64,000 bases of DNA from Homarus americanus (GCF_018991925.1 NW_024744482.1:530001-594000); one strand, 5' to 3'; shown: positions 12,046 to 27,537, counted from the first letter of the stretch. Made by a program: numbers and translations. Notes: generated by a model from the letters alone, not told the origin.

Positions 12046-13734
12046 TAAACCGTAATAAACCTCCTGTTCCCAGCTATCTAAAATTATCTGAGCCTTGACC
12101 ATTTTCTCCCTATATAGTCTAAATATGATGTAGTCTTATCAGCCTCTAAGAATTATAACACACTGGCAGATACTAAATCAAATAATTATCACACCTTAAT
12201 TATAACACATCAAATAACAATCACACGCTTGAAAATATTGAATAAAAATATCACTCGCTTGGAATTATTGCCTTTAAAATTATCATAAACTTAAAAATAC
12301 CTAAAGTTATAACACTTTTGTATATAACTCACCAAAATTATCAAACACCTAGATATATTACATTATCTAATGCTTGTAATTATGCCACAGTCTTTTAAAT
12401 AGAATCGTGACTAATTATTCCAAGTACTTTAATACCATCGAGTACAACTTGTTTCTATACAGACTCAGATATGAAGCAAACACAAGGGGTCACTTCGCTA
12501 TACATTAAACCGCTACCTGTATAGATTTCCCCACCAGAAAGGTCTTAAAATTCTAGGCGCAGGAGGAAGAGATACTGGCGATATTAGTTCGTGTAGATTG
12601 TCGATAGCGAGAAGTGCAAAATTTGTATAAGCATCTCGGCCAACTTGTAAAAGGAAGTCTTCGTGAAATGTGTATGACAAAAAATAATACTTGTTTATCC
12701 CTTACATACTTCTGGAAAGCTTTAAGAATGGATTATATTTTTGTTTTCTTAGTAAGCAGCTAAATGTTGTTAACAGGATCCAGCGAGGACTGACACACAC
12801 GATCAAACCTTACAAGGATATATGAGTAAATTTTACATATTTTGTCTTAATCAGGGAAACATTATCTTATGAATTAATGGACATCATCACTATGGATCCT
12901 TTCACTAGGCTCTACTCTGGGTTTTAAGCTGTGTGTGTGTCTGTGATTAAGACTGTACCGTATAAGTAGTTCATGTGTTCTCATAACCTGGTGAACAATT
13001 AGAAATATCTTGAATTTAACTTTTTTAAAAAACATCTGAGAAAAATCGCCATTAACGTGTCACAGAGAGTATAAGAGAATTGTCAGCAAGTTAACTGGAT
13101 TTTGAATGTAAAATTAAATACCTAGGAGCTCCTGACCCTATGCCTAAGTTATGATGAAAATAAAATAAATAATGCCTCATAAAACGCATATGGTCCTACT
13201 TGTATAATATAATTTCAACTAAACAATTTTCGACCCAAAGATAATCATGAAAACTTAAACTCAGAATAACAAAACAGATCCTAATTATTGTTACTGAGTT
13301 ATATATTTATAAGATAGTAAATAGTTTGTGAGAGATATTATAAAGCAACTGAACCTATAATTATATTGCTCATGAAAGGCAATCTAATTTATTATAGAGA
13401 TTTTAATATAACGAATAAACGTCATTAGCTGATATGGTATAGATTTAAATTAAATATATATATACGAAGGAATTCAATTGTCCAAACAGGTGATCATCGA
13501 GAAGAATGAACAGTGAGGCAGTGAGTGACTAGTGATGGTAAAGGTGTGGATGATGGAACATAAACTAGCCAGCACCTGACTCCACCCAGTAGTTAGGAAA
13601 GGCTCTGACACCACCACCACCACCGCTTCCACCAGCCTCTACCCAGCCAGACCCGCCAACTCCGCCGTCATTATTCTTTTAATTTTGATGGACACTTGAA
13701 TTCGGAATAATTATTTATAGTTTTGAGAGGCTGA
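12046..13734. other. AT-rich sequence, no gene seen
   Basis: About 1.7 kb of AT-rich DNA. Diverged A/T-rich near-repeats with TTATCACAC and CTTGAAATTAT themes at 12150-12360 may be an old satellite. Short CACCAC patch at 13610-13624. Confidence 0.45.
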
Positions 13735-13970
13735 AAACATGAGAACGCAGCTAAAAATGGGAGAACTCAGCTAAAAATATGAGAACTCAGCTAAAAATGT
13801 GAGAACGCAGTTAAAAATATGAGAACTCAGCTAAAAATATAAGAATGCAGCTAAAAATATGAGAACGCAGCTAAAAATATTAGAAAGCAGCTAAAAACAT
13901 GAGAATGCAGCTAAAAACGAGAATGCAGCTAAAAACATGAGAACGCACTTAAAAACATGAAAGCGCAGAT
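13735..13970. repeat. Minisatellite, 20-bp unit
   Basis: About 11-12 units of ATGAGAACGCAGCTAAAAAT. Variants alternate ACGCAG, ACTCAG and ATGCAG. One unit near 13915 lacks several bases. Confidence 0.94.
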
Positions 13971-14437
13971 TTAATGTAACAAAAAATCATGGTTTTCTAT
14001 TTCAAAAAATAAAATAAAAATCCTGATAACTGAATCACCCAAAAGGTATAAAATACAAGAAAAACAATGCGTGATTAACTTATTCATTAACGTCTTTGTT
14101 TTTTAATCTACTTATTTATTGTGATGAGACTAAAATGACAGGAAAAAGTGACCACAAGGTCCCTTCATTTGCATATCTGTGAGTTTATTATCTGTGGGCG
14201 ATCATAACTAGAGCTTTATAATTTAACCAGTTAGCCAATCAACACCCGTGAGAGGCTGTGTCACTGAAGGGCCTTGGTGAAGGAGAGGCAGTGTACCGGC
14301 GGCAGGAGAGAGACTGAGAGACTTACGCACACTCCTGGCTCTTCCCTTTCACCAGTACCTGAAGGTGTAAGAGTCGTAAGCAGAACATTCGCCTTAACAC
14401 TAACTTAACACTACCGCACTAGACCCATCACATCACA

Positions 14438-14438
<1 letters not shown>
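13971..14438. other. Unassigned sequence, no gene seen
   Basis: AT-rich 5' part, more mixed composition after 14220. No recognisable feature. Confidence 0.45.

Positions 14439-14473
<35 letters not shown>
14439..14473. repeat. (CA)n microsatellite
   Basis: About 17 CA units preceded by ACATC repeats. Confidence 0.96.
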
Positions 14474-14475
<2 letters not shown>

Positions 14476-15240
14476 AATGGAAAACTGTGACTCACCACTT
14501 GAACACTGAACGGAGAATCTCTTGTGTTATTCCACCTTGTCACTGAGTCTTGTCACGTTTCACTTTTTGTCGCAGTCCTCCATTATCTAAACATCTCTTT
14601 ATCTTTTTTTTTTCTTTCATTCATCATAAGGATTTTAATATTGACCAACACTGACTGGTTTGATGATGTTATTGTTGTACTTTTCCCAATGATTATTCAC
14701 GTCCTTATTGTGTATTATCCGAATTGTATTCAAGTATTGATATGTAAATAGACTTGAGTGAGGGGTGAAACTCTCATCTTGGAAATGTAATAATATTAGT
14801 ATAATGTATGATAGACATTATAGTTGGTCTGTTATTGTCTCATATACCCCCACCCCCTCCCTGACCCCTCTTCCTCAGCCCCTCACTGAGACACCCATCG
14901 CGAACATTTATTACGAAATACATTTATTTAAAATCTGTCACGAACAGTTGCAGGGTGTGATGAACCGTGAACTGAAATGTTAAGCTAATATATTCCAATG
15001 TTTGCCGAGCCTTTTTCCTCAACCAGTGTCAACAAGAAGTCGGGCGGGGAAGGTCTGGGTGACTGTGTGAGCGCCCACAGGAGGAGGAGTCCACCGTCAG
15101 GATGAACATATAGGTCATGTATACACACTACCGGGTCTTTAACACGAAGTTCAGCTAATGAGAAACAGAATTGGGGAATTAATATGTAATTGTGTTTCTA
15201 GTGGAGAGACGATGGTGCGGTGCTCCTGAGATACATTGGG

Positions 15241-15246
<6 letters not shown>
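14474..15246. other. Unassigned sequence, no gene seen
   Basis: Two ~70-codon plus-strand frames occur but show no domain or plausible gene context. Confidence 0.45.

Positions 15247-15297
<51 letters not shown>
15247..15297. repeat. (CA)n microsatellite
   Basis: About 25 CA units. Confidence 0.97.
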
Positions 15298-15299
<2 letters not shown>

Positions 15300-15515
15300 A
15301 TATAAAAAAATACAGTTCTGTTTTATTTCCAGGGAGTTTTTGGGTGCCATGCCATTTCGTAAGTAGTGTGGGAATCGAACCATGGAATAAAAAAGGAAAA
15401 ACAAAAGAAGAAAGAAAAAAGAAAGAAGGAACAAAAAGAAGGAAAGAAGGTTAACTCCACTAATTTCTCTGACAAAGGCAAAAACTTTCAACCAGGTGAG
15501 GAAGAGCACTTGTCA

Positions 15516-15785
15516 CGTCATCAATTTAAAGAGCGCTTATCAGATCATCAATTTAAAGAGCACTTATCAGATCATCAATTTAAAGAGCTCTTATCAGATC
15601 ATCAATTTAAAGAGCACTTATCAGATCATCAATTTAAAGAGCTCTTATCAGATCATCAATTTAAAGAGCACTTATCAGATCATCAATTTAAAGAGCACCT
15701 AACAGATCATCAATTTAAAGAGCACTTATCAGATCATCAATTTAAAGAGCACTTATCAGATCATCAATTTAAAGAAGCTGTTGTC
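15516..15785 (+). repeat. Minisatellite, 27-bp unit, frame-preserving
   Basis: Ten units of 27 bases (core TCAGATCATCAATTTAAAGA). Because 27 is a multiple of three, frames stay open through the array: 15366-15815 reads as a 149-codon frame with the nine-residue repeat LSDHQFKEH. Units ending GAGCACT and GAGCTCT alternate in the middle, hinting at a 54-base higher-order unit. Two plus-strand frames are open and the flanks are low-complexity A/G, so I read this as a non-coding minisatellite rather than a repeat protein. Confidence 0.93.
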
Positions 15786-16155
15786 AGGTCATCAATTTGG
15801 AGGAACTTTTGTTAGATCATCAATGTGGGCAGGAAAAGGAGAGTGAGTCAGCCCACAAAGATGATGGGACCCAAGCTACCACCCTGACCCACGACTGAGC
15901 TAAAGTTACACACCTATTTGTTTATCCTCTTTCCTGTGCATAATATTATCCTCGTTTTCTTTATGATGTATTTGTTAATTTGTTTAGTGTGTTTATTTAA
16001 GAGGCAAGTCTAAGTAACAAGTATATTACCATTAATTTGATTATTTCAGGTGTTACGCTTGGATGAAATAGGATAGAATTTTTTTTTTATTTGTCGATAT
16101 TTTATGTAAATCAATGATTATAAAATGGTTATTATCACTTATTACTAGTTGTACA

Positions 16156-16166
16156 ACACACACACA

Positions 16167-16218
<52 letters not shown>
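16156..16218. repeat. (CA)n microsatellite
   Basis: About 30 CA units with one CAAA interruption. Confidence 0.96.
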
Positions 16219-16220
<2 letters not shown>

Positions 16221-16448
16221 ATATATTTCCCTCCTTCTGTCACCCTTCAGAAGCCTCGGTTATTGAGAGTCTGACGCAGGCATTTATAACACATCAACAT
16301 CATCAACTTAGTTATCTCGTCTGATAAGGAAGATCATTATCAAATACCGGACGATTTAAATTTTTAGTGGAAATTTTCAGGTATAATCATTATGAAGTTT
16401 GATCTGCGGTAAGTAACACAATCGGTAGTCCCTCTTGGTTCTTCCCAT

Positions 16449-16625
<177 letters not shown>

Positions 16626-16629
16626 GACA

Positions 16630-17280
16630 CGCATTTATAAATATACCCAACGTCATATTTTCACTCAGTGTTAAACAAAAACAGATAAACAGTAACAAAA
16701 CAAGGACACAAATATCCTAGGCATCAGGGCTCCATAAGTGTACCTGCAGTGTGCCATGTACGGTCCAAGATAAATTCCCTGGACACTTTAGACAATACTT
16801 GGCATCTACCGAAGGATCTTATACCTGGGGGTGAGCTGATAACTGATACGAATTTTAACTTATTTTATTTAGACTTTTCATCGTGTTATTAGTATTTTAT
16901 AATGTTATTGGCAAGTGTCCACAGAATTATAACGTAAAACCCTCACGTAATGATGTCTTCTCGCTAATTAAGAGGGAGGAGAATAAAGTTCTAAATGGCG
17001 TAACTACTGTTCGGTGACTGTACTACAACTAGATACATTTATCCCAAATCTTTAATTACAGGAGGAAAATTGACATAAAATTCTGACACTTTGGATACAT
17101 TGTCATTCTCGTAATCAGACGAATAAAAATGGCACCGTGTTTGCCCTGAGACTCTACCCTGATAAGATACGTCAATTAACCTTTCCTTAGAAGAAGCAAA
17201 TTGGCGTAAGATTCTCTGAGGATTGAAGACGTGGGGAGAAGACTGAATAACAATAGGTGGGGCTTAGGAGGGGTTACGAA
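16630..17280. other. Unassigned sequence, no gene seen
   Basis: Mixed AT-rich DNA with no feature I can support. Confidence 0.45.
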
Positions 17281-17455
17281 GGGTGCGAGATGTGGGGGGG
17301 GTGGGGATAAAGGGTGCGGTAGGTCGGGATGCGTGGTAGGAAGGGGTTAGGGGTACAGAGGTGGAGCAGGTGGGGGTGTGGGGTAGTGGGATGGGGGAGG
17401 ATGGGGATGTGGATTAGTGGGGTAGGGATGGTGGGGGAGGTGGGGAGGTTCAGTC
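17281..17455 (+). repeat. G-rich GGGGTG/TGGGG tract
   Basis: Plus strand carries many G runs of three to seven bases separated by one to seven bases, compatible with G-quadruplex formation. Diverged units of the type GGTGGGGATG. Confidence 0.85.
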
Positions 17456-17562
17456 CGAACACCACCACCAGGGTCAAGCGTCGTCGGTATGTGAATAATG
17501 TCAGATTAATTCTGATACAGACTCACGAACTATTTATCGAGGTTAGAGGACCACCTTGACGG

Positions 17563-17567
<5 letters not shown>

Positions 17568-17658
<91 letters not shown>
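17568..17658. repeat. (GA)n microsatellite
   Basis: About 45 pure GA units. Confidence 0.98.
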
Positions 17659-17660
<2 letters not shown>

Positions 17661-18004
17661 ATATGCACATGTTGACGCCCCTCTAACCCCCCCCCATAAC
17701 CCTGGGTCGACAGGCGTCCGACCTAGAATTGTGAACAGAAAATGAGGCAAGGTGTCGAGGAGTTAACGTCCGTGCAAGTTCCGTGGATTTTATCATGTCC
17801 TCAAAGCACAACAACTTCCCATCACTTCCAATCACCGGATATTGGAAGAACTATTAAATATATCTATCGTTGGTCATTCACAATCATTTCCAATCAGTGC
17901 ATCTACAGATTAGCATAAGTTGTATTTATATTAGTCATCTACAATCATCCCAATCGTCGAGTCTAGAGATTATTTACCTTGATTCCTAGAAGATCAGTAA
18001 GAAA

Positions 18005-18042
18005 CACACACACAGTCTCTCTCTCACACACACTCACACACA

Positions 18043-18084
<42 letters not shown>
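18005..18084. repeat. Compound (CA)n/(CT)n microsatellite
   Basis: Short CA and CT blocks alternate, ending in about 20 CT units. Confidence 0.95.
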
Positions 18085-18086
<2 letters not shown>

Positions 18087-18514
18087 ACTGGCAACATGAA
18101 GAAAATAGTACTCGACGTGTGTACCAAAACAACCACAAAAAAAATAAAAGTCAAATATCCTTCATTACAACCAAAACAAAAGTTGAATCTCCTATACCAC
18201 GACATTATATGGTGACGAGCCGTAGAGATAATGAACGTACAATGTTTATTTTGTCCCTCTTGACTGACTGGTGGCTGACTGACCGTATCCATTTAAAGGG
18301 TGAATCTCAGTCTAATTTGGATTCTATTTTAAGTTATTTTGGATGTAATATCTTTCCTATTAACTTAAGTATGTTCCTATATATCCTGTTACTAGGATAA
18401 TTTACCATAAGAACCTTTCAGTCTCAGGGGCTTGAGTTGTATAGCACTGAAATACCTCTACCTCGTTGGTCAATTTACCTGGACCTGACCTTGTTGATAA
18501 CGGATCAGGATGCA
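18085..18514. other. Unassigned sequence, no gene seen
   Basis: Short overlapping frames only; nothing recognisable. Confidence 0.45.
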
Positions 18515-18534
18515 CCACACACACACACACACAC
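18515..18534. repeat. (CA)n microsatellite
   Basis: About 10 CA units. Confidence 0.95.
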
Positions 18535-18710
18535 TGATAATGTTGTAAGTGTCCTTGGAACCACGCCCACACGCCCTCCCGGTGGTCAGTGGACGAGCCA
18601 AGCGACGCTGCCTTTGCCCCCTAACACTCTCACAATACAGCGCCTGTACGAGCAAACACCAGCGCCAGGCATTAATACCCACCACCCTACTACGGTTACT
18701 CACCAGTGTT

Positions 18711-18738
18711 TTGTGTGTGTGTGTGTGTGTGTGTGTGT
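18711..18738. repeat. (GT)n microsatellite
   Basis: About 14 GT units. Confidence 0.95.
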
Positions 18739-18943
18739 ACTAACAGATGCACATGGGAGGAATGATCACTGCTCTCTCTCGTGTGTGTGAGTTGATACAT
18801 ATGCCTCCATGTTCATGAATACATGTATGTATGTACTTATGTATACATGAGGTACATTCGTTATACTAAGGTCACCATTCACCTCAAGAGCACCTAAAGA
18901 GTTCTTAACTAAGTAGCTACCATCACTAACGCATTCCTCTCAT

Positions 18944-18965
18944 AACCTAACCTAACCTAACCTAA
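18944..18965 (-). repeat. (CCTAA)n tract
   Basis: Four uninterrupted CCTAA units, opposite orientation to the tract at 7495-7520. Confidence 0.9.
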
Positions 18966-19125
18966 AGCACTCCTCTCATTACTTAGCTCCTCATCATGAT
19001 ACAATGAGAATTACTATGGAATTACAATACGGCGTGATACATTCAACAAATATGATGTGAAGGATTTATCAACGCAATGGGTCTTATCCGTCTTCATTAT
19101 CATCATATTAAAGAATCTTGGCGTG

Positions 19126-19239
<114 letters not shown>

Positions 19240-19283
19240 CATCATCTACTTAACACATGATCGTCACAGCCTCACAAAAAACC

Positions 19284-19403
<120 letters not shown>

Positions 19404-19729
19404 CTTTTTCCATCAACAAAACCTAAGAGGTCTGTGATCTCTGAAACTTGGCACGTGAGGTGAATATCAAATTGATTAGCTACACCGCGAGCTAAGTTCC
19501 CAAGGCCACGCTCCTTCACAAAGGCATGATCTACGTACCAACCTACCTACGCCATCTACATACACTGAAATGGTGTTCGTATTGAGGGTGTTTGGTTGTA
19601 TGGTGAAGCTCTGTTTACTGTGTGTGTTTCTCTCTCCTTACTGTCACCTCAAAATACTCTCGTGTCTTGGTTTGTTATATGGTGCTGTGACAATTTATGC
19701 TATTTCATCGATTACACTTATCTCAAGCC

Positions 19730-19979
<250 letters not shown>

Positions 19980-20039
19980 GAGTATGCCACTAGCCACCCA
20001 AAACTTGAATTCAATTTGTTTCCAATTCCTAACAAAAAG

Positions 20040-20730
20040 AAACCACCAACTAACTTTTTTCCTCCATCAACACAAACTCAATCAGCCTACCTGACTATTT
20101 CTGACACAATAACAATCAATATTGAATAAAATCATAAAATTTTAATTCATTCTTGTTAATTTTCACTCATGTAGGAAGAAAAAACAGCTATTGAACAGAA
20201 GGTAAAAATATCGAAAGTGTTTTAAATGGCTAATATATTCACTGATGTAGTTTTATTTTTGTCTATGGTAAAAAAAATAAATAAGTTTGATGGTGGTGTC
20301 GCTTGCAGGTCGTCAACACCAGGTACATAAGGTATACATTATCAGAGTCAACAGTGCTCACCGCCGCTTATTTGGTCTTCACGCGTAGTGCTGTTAATTT
20401 TTAAACGTCATCACTGAATGGAGTTGGTTTAGGTGCACTTGACACTAATTAATCCGTTAAAGGCGCGGATTGGATACTACAATTATCCAACCAACCTTGT
20501 GAATTATCCTAATGGCCGCTCGAACATTATATCCAAAATGAGGGATATTTTCAGCCAGGTGTCGATCATTATACTGTAAACATTATATTCCTCCATTATA
20601 CAGTAGCGGAAAATGTATAGTAAAGTAGCTGAATGTATTATGTGACACTCTTGACCATATGCAAGTCCGGTAATCTTAAAATAATATCTTGTGTGCGTGC
20701 GTGCAGATACGGTTGTGTGCATATGAGTGT
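20040..20730. other. AT-rich sequence, no gene seen
   Basis: No coding or RNA signal. A short GTGCGTGCGTGC patch at 20693-20704. Confidence 0.45.
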
Positions 20731-20734
20731 ATTT

Positions 20735-20821
20735 GGTGAGGGAGGGAGGGGAGGGGCGAGGCGGGAAGGCGAGGCGGAAGGGAGGAGGGAAGGAGGGAAG
20801 GGAGGAGGGAGAGAGGAGGAT
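20735..20821 (+). repeat. Purine tract (GGGAGG/GGCGAGG)
   Basis: Plus strand almost entirely G and A with units GGGAGG, GAGGCGG and GGAAGG. Confidence 0.9.
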
Positions 20822-20873
20822 TTTTTATACGTACAACATCCAATTCAGTGATAAAAGTAACATCTAAAATGCC

Positions 20874-21820
<947 letters not shown>

Positions 21821-21825
21821 CGCTG

Positions 21826-21985
<160 letters not shown>

Positions 21986-22169
21986 TTGCTAGATTAGGTT
22001 GGGTTGGTGTAAGGTTGGGTTGGGTTGGGCTAGCGTTAAGAATATCAAGAATACTGGTCATGGCTGGAACACTTTTGAGCCATAAAACACTCTGGAATGG
22101 CACTGTTACTTCCACGTCCCATAAACGTGAACTGTCTTATGTTCCTTGGTTGGTAAATGGACCATCTAA

Positions 22170-22447
22170 CAACCCTCCCTGATCCTCCTCCCTGGATCAA
22201 CCCCCTCCTCCTTGATCAACCCCTTCCTCCCTGATCCCTCCTCCTCACTAACCCTCCTCCTGCTCAACCCCCTCCTCCCTGATCAACCCTCCTCCTCCCT
22301 GATCAACCCTCCTGATCAACTCTCCTCCCTGATCAACCCCCTCCGATCAACCCCCTCCTCCTGATCACCTCCCTGATCAACCTCCTCCTCCCTGATCAAC
22401 CCTCCTCCCCTGATCAACTCCCTCCTCCCTGATCAACCTCCCTCCCC
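22170..22447. repeat. Pyrimidine-rich ~15-20-bp minisatellite
   Basis: Units of CCTCCTCCCTGATCAACC in variable lengths, with BclI-like TGATCA recurring more than ten times. Confidence 0.93.
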
Positions 22448-22665
22448 GGTAGATCAACGCCACTGATTATGCTAGATGAGACCCTGACACACCTAACACC
22501 GTCGACCTTAAGTAAGAGACAACAGATTCCCAAAGATAAGGAGGACCGGTGAGGACCCATAGAGTGACGTGCTCAGAATCCAGATGAAGTTACCATATAC
22601 ACCGCGCCATACAAACAGCGATTAATAACTTTGCTGTTAGTTTTTTGCTAGTTGCTATTGACTGT

Positions 22666-22666
<1 letters not shown>

Positions 22667-22716
<50 letters not shown>

Positions 22717-22718
22717 GT
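22667..22718. repeat. (GT)n microsatellite
   Basis: About 26 GT units with one GCGT change. Confidence 0.97.
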
Positions 22719-22876
22719 AGGCTTAGAAATGAGGACACCACCAGACAATAGATAAGCTCCTCCAGGCCACATTGTACTGCACAACATAAAAATACTTCCC
22801 AGAATAACAGAATAAAATAAGATAAATGTGGACAATAAATAGTACTGACACTAACTCCCATTTATTTATACGTATC

Positions 22877-22975
22877 CCAACCTAACCTAACCTAACCTAA
22901 CCTAACCTAACGTGACCTAACCTAACCTCACGTAAACCAAGCCTAATCTAACGTGACCTAACCTAACCCAACCCA
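22877..22975 (-). repeat. (CCTAA)n tract, partly degenerate
   Basis: Six clean CCTAA units (22880-22910) followed by ACGTGACCTAA and diverged units. This is the longest telomere-type tract in the window. Confidence 0.92.
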
Positions 22976-23010
22976 AATACACTAAACTTAATAAAATTGG
23001 ATCTAATGTT

Positions 23011-23013
<3 letters not shown>

Positions 23014-23104
<91 letters not shown>
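23014..23104. repeat. (GA)n microsatellite
   Basis: About 45 GA units with one GAAAGA change. Confidence 0.97.
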
Positions 23105-23621
<517 letters not shown>

Positions 23622-23639
23622 ACCCTAATATTTACACTT

Positions 23640-25120
23640 ACTCCACGACAACAAATACTGAGTAAATTCATAAAAAAAATACACAAACAGTTAACATGAA
23701 CCTTAATAACATATAACTGTAATCCAGTTCTGAGTCAAGATTATACGAACAACATTAAATATGAATCGCCGGGACAAGGAAGTGTATTAACCACTAGCCA
23801 CGTAGGAAGGTGAGAGAAGAGAGAATACCCTCAGGTGTAGAGCAATGGCTGAGGTCACCTGATATATGGAAGAGACACAGATAGCAAGATACACAGTTGT
23901 AAATAAAGTCCTGTAGCGTGGAGAGTAAACCAAGTAAGTAATATGTCAACACTGGGGGTGGTGAGGTGGGTCTCCCGGTGTGAGTGTGGAACGTAGTGTT
24001 TATATAGAAGGAGAACAGAATTCTCATTGGTTATAGGCCGCCTAGATTCTAAGTGGACTATAAGCTCATGGAAGATGATGATTTTGGTCAACTGAAGTTC
24101 ATTTAAAAGATTTGAGATGTTCCAACTCGTGGTCATGAACTGTGAATTATTTGGATACAGTAAGTCAGACCAGCCACTGTTTTTTATCCTAACAACAAAC
24201 CGTACAGTAGTTTATTAATCTGACACAAACAGTAATACAAACAATAATTACAATACACAACATTAATATTAAATATCAGAAATAAATACAAATATGAGCT
24301 AAACGAAGAAATATTTTACACTAATGCCGTTCTGTTATGATATCATCACTGCTTATTATCCCTTCTTCCTATCTCTGAATCTCTTCCATATTCCTGTTTA
24401 ACATCCGGTCAGTACCCCCCCCCCCTCCTCCACACACACAGTAGATTCTTTGTTTCGTTTAATTTCGTCTTTATATTCTTCTTTTTTACCGAATATTGAC
24501 ACTATATTTATTGCATTTTTTTTTATGATTAGGCCTACAAAGTATTTTAGCTTAATATACATAATATAATATAGAGTCAGGTTCCTCAGTTGAAATATTA
24601 ATTTAAGTTCATATTGTAAGTTCAGTAAATGAAGTTCCAAGATGTTATGAATTTATTAAAATGTTTGTACATTTTTAAACAAACAATCCAACCAATTGTT
24701 ATATTTTCTTGTTATTTTTTTTTTACTTATTAATTAATTTACTTCGTTTTATATTTACTGTGCTTCACCTGGCAGGGGGAAGCGTCACGGTTTCTCACAA
24801 GACAACTCAGTGACACAAAGCCCTGCCGCTCTTGTCCTCTTGCACAGATTAATATTTCGTCCACATATTTGTTACCGTCCGGGGCGGAGGACAAACAGAT
24901 ACACTATGACAGTGTTGAGAGCCGTGTCGTCGCATGCGGCTTCTGGTCCACTTTTTGCTCATATCGGGTGGCATATGCAAATCTGGTAGAATTTATTATA
25001 ATGCCACCACAGTAAACATGAGGTGAATGGCGCGCGTACATCACAATAATATCAAGGTGAGGGACGAGTACGGCACAGATGATAGTTATTAGGTGTGTGT
25101 TGTAGCAGTGGTGGGGCCTA
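23640..25120. other. Unassigned sequence, no gene seen
   Basis: Moderately AT-rich with a C run at 24415-24427. Minus-strand frames (23794-24136, 24398-24640) show no domain. Confidence 0.45.
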
Positions 25121-25121
25121 A

Positions 25122-25394
25122 TTGTTAACACGCCCAGCTACATCACTTCCCTCGACCTCCTCCTTGTATGCTGGTTGTCCCGCGACCAGTTTGGCTGATG
25201 CCGCCTCGTCCTTCTCTCTTTTTAAGGATAGTTGCCAAAATTGGCCCCAGGGGAGCTTTGTCGCTCGTCTTGATAATATCAGTCCGGTGCGGGGTGATCT
25301 TACTAACCCACACGACCAACAAGGCTTGGAGATAATTTGCGTTGTTTCTCTGTTGAAGACAAGTCAGATTAATTCTGACTCACAGAAAAACTAA
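25122..25394 (+). other. Unrecognised 90-codon open frame
   Basis: This frame is not a microsatellite, is more GC-rich than its flanks, and is rich in Ser, Ala, Pro and Leu. I see no domain, signal peptide or splice context that makes it convincing. It may be the trace of an unrecognised mobile element or simply chance; listed because it is one of few complex-sequence frames. Confidence 0.15.
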
Positions 25395-27440
25395 AAACTA
25401 AAATCGTAAAAATTATCTTACATATTAGGCCACATTGCTGATAACTGGACGAATACGTTACATCAATATTATACAATTACTCAACTTGTATAGAATTTGG
25501 GGAACTTGAAATTATTCACTGAACAATGAACAAACAGCGCCATCTATCATGGATGTACAGAAGGACCACCACCACCACCATAAACAATAGTCTTTAGTCG
25601 ATACACCACCTGACGTGTTCCTATATTTACGAAAATATTGCAAATATATTCAGATAAATAATCGTTTTCAATCATCCGAGAGAACAGGTAGAGTTTAAAC
25701 TTAATTATAGTACCATTATATCATCCGTAAGTCGTGCAGGGAGAATTATAGACGTAAAAGGTATATGAATATTATAGCGATGTTTAAAGTGGAAAAAAGG
25801 GGGGATATAATTCAGTATAAAGAGCCAATGTTACATACTCTAAGACTGACACTGACACCACCAGTAGCGACAAACACCAGGCTGAAGTTTCTATAATCAG
25901 TTTACACAGACAGCTACAAAGAGAGTTACTGTGGACTATACCAAGGTTACATCATTTACCTCTTTACAGTCGCCACTAGAAGAAGATTTCTAATCACTTA
26001 ATTGGGAGCAAACAGGTTTTAAACATCATCAACGCCTCACTATATCACTTTCATTTAACGAAGGACATTATGATATTTTCCTCAGACACGACGGAGTTAG
26101 GAGACAAGAATAAAGAACCTAAATAAAGCAAGCAAAGAGGTGGGATTGTAAAAGCAACTTGGAAGAAATTCAAGCAACGTTCAACAGGTTCACAGACTCC
26201 CACTAATACAAAAGACAACAATTTACTGCTGGAGGTCGACGTGGAATATAAATAACTAACACAACTGGTGCCGGGTAATGAAGATCAATCAAGAGAAATT
26301 AAAAATATAATAAAAATTGGCTGGAGTGTCTCGAGAAATTTAAGTCGTACCGTAAAGAGCAGCGTATTGCTTTTGTCCATAAGTAAGAGTACTTTACCAA
26401 TACGTACTGTCATTGTTATAGTATGGATGTCAAATGCGGTCATTAAATATAACAAAATATGATGCAGAAATTCGAAGCCCTGAGATGATGTTTGGTAAGA
26501 AAGTCATGGGATAGATCTCAAGGTACATAAACTGAGTGGCAGCGGGTGGGGCCTACAGCAAGGAGAACACACCGACACTTAACATAGGCATGCTTGACTG
26601 GCTCCCACACAAGAGAACAGATCCAGGAGAATTACCGATCACCGAGGGAATATATGAATTCAGAAATCTGAAGGTTCTCAAAGGCAAGGAAGATTAAGAT
26701 GTATGACTGTGTATACGTGCAGGAGCTCTCATCCTGCAGTGGATTAATACAGGCTGAATATATTTATTTATGTACAACCGCCCTTGGGCACGTCAACAGG
26801 GATAGAAGAAAAAAAAGCAACTTCACCAAGACAAGAAACTCTACGGAGGTGAACCGCGACTCTGACGAAGTTGTAGGAGGCAGCAGGCCAGGAGGATCCT
26901 ACACCTACCCTGACCTCGAAATCTTAAAGGTCTCGTACCCTAAATTTTCCCTCAACAGGAGCGGTGAGAGCGGATCTAACTGGCACATATAATGAGCAAA
27001 ACACAGCCAGTGGTTGAAACTGTGTCTAAACTAAACATAAACCGAATGTTTTTATAGAACCTCCAATTAAAGAAACAAAAATTTAACGTACATGTCTTAG
27101 AGACTCCGGCTCTGGAATATAATTGGGTGGCGACTCCTTGAATTCCCTGGCGCCTTGCTGGCGGAGTGAGGGCCCAGGTATGCACAGGTATGCCCCTCAA
27201 CAAGGCCAGGCCTAAGGTATTAGCTCATATATCCAACTACTGATACAAGATGCATATCGGAGTGGCCTCAAACTAGGAGGTAAGAGCAACTTAAAGTTCT
27301 CATATGATGAAGAAATTGTGGTGTAAAAATCGTTGAGGTCTCCTGCTGGCGGCGGCGTTTGGTGCATAAATCATGTGTTGAGCAGGACTGTATTAACAAG
27401 GGGCGAGTAAAGTGACTGATGTACACACAGACATGATAAT
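25395..27440. other. Unassigned sequence, no gene seen
   Basis: About 2 kb without arrays. An open stretch at about 26533-26697 (plus strand, no ATG near its start, ends TAA) reads as ~53 non-repetitive codons but has no family resemblance I can name. Confidence 0.4.
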
Positions 27441-27446
27441 ATGTGT

Positions 27447-27491
<45 letters not shown>

Positions 27492-27537
27492 TGTGTGTGT
27501 GTATGTGTGTGTGTATGTGTGTGTGTGTGTGTGTGTG
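27441..27537. repeat. (GT)n array with GTAT interruptions
   Basis: About 48 GT units with four GTAT changes. Confidence 0.97.

Noticed and set aside
15366..15378. SINE head on the minus strand (GGTTCGATTCCC box B)
   Set aside because: Box B is perfect but no box A or tRNA-like sequence precedes it; flanks are A/G-rich simple sequence.
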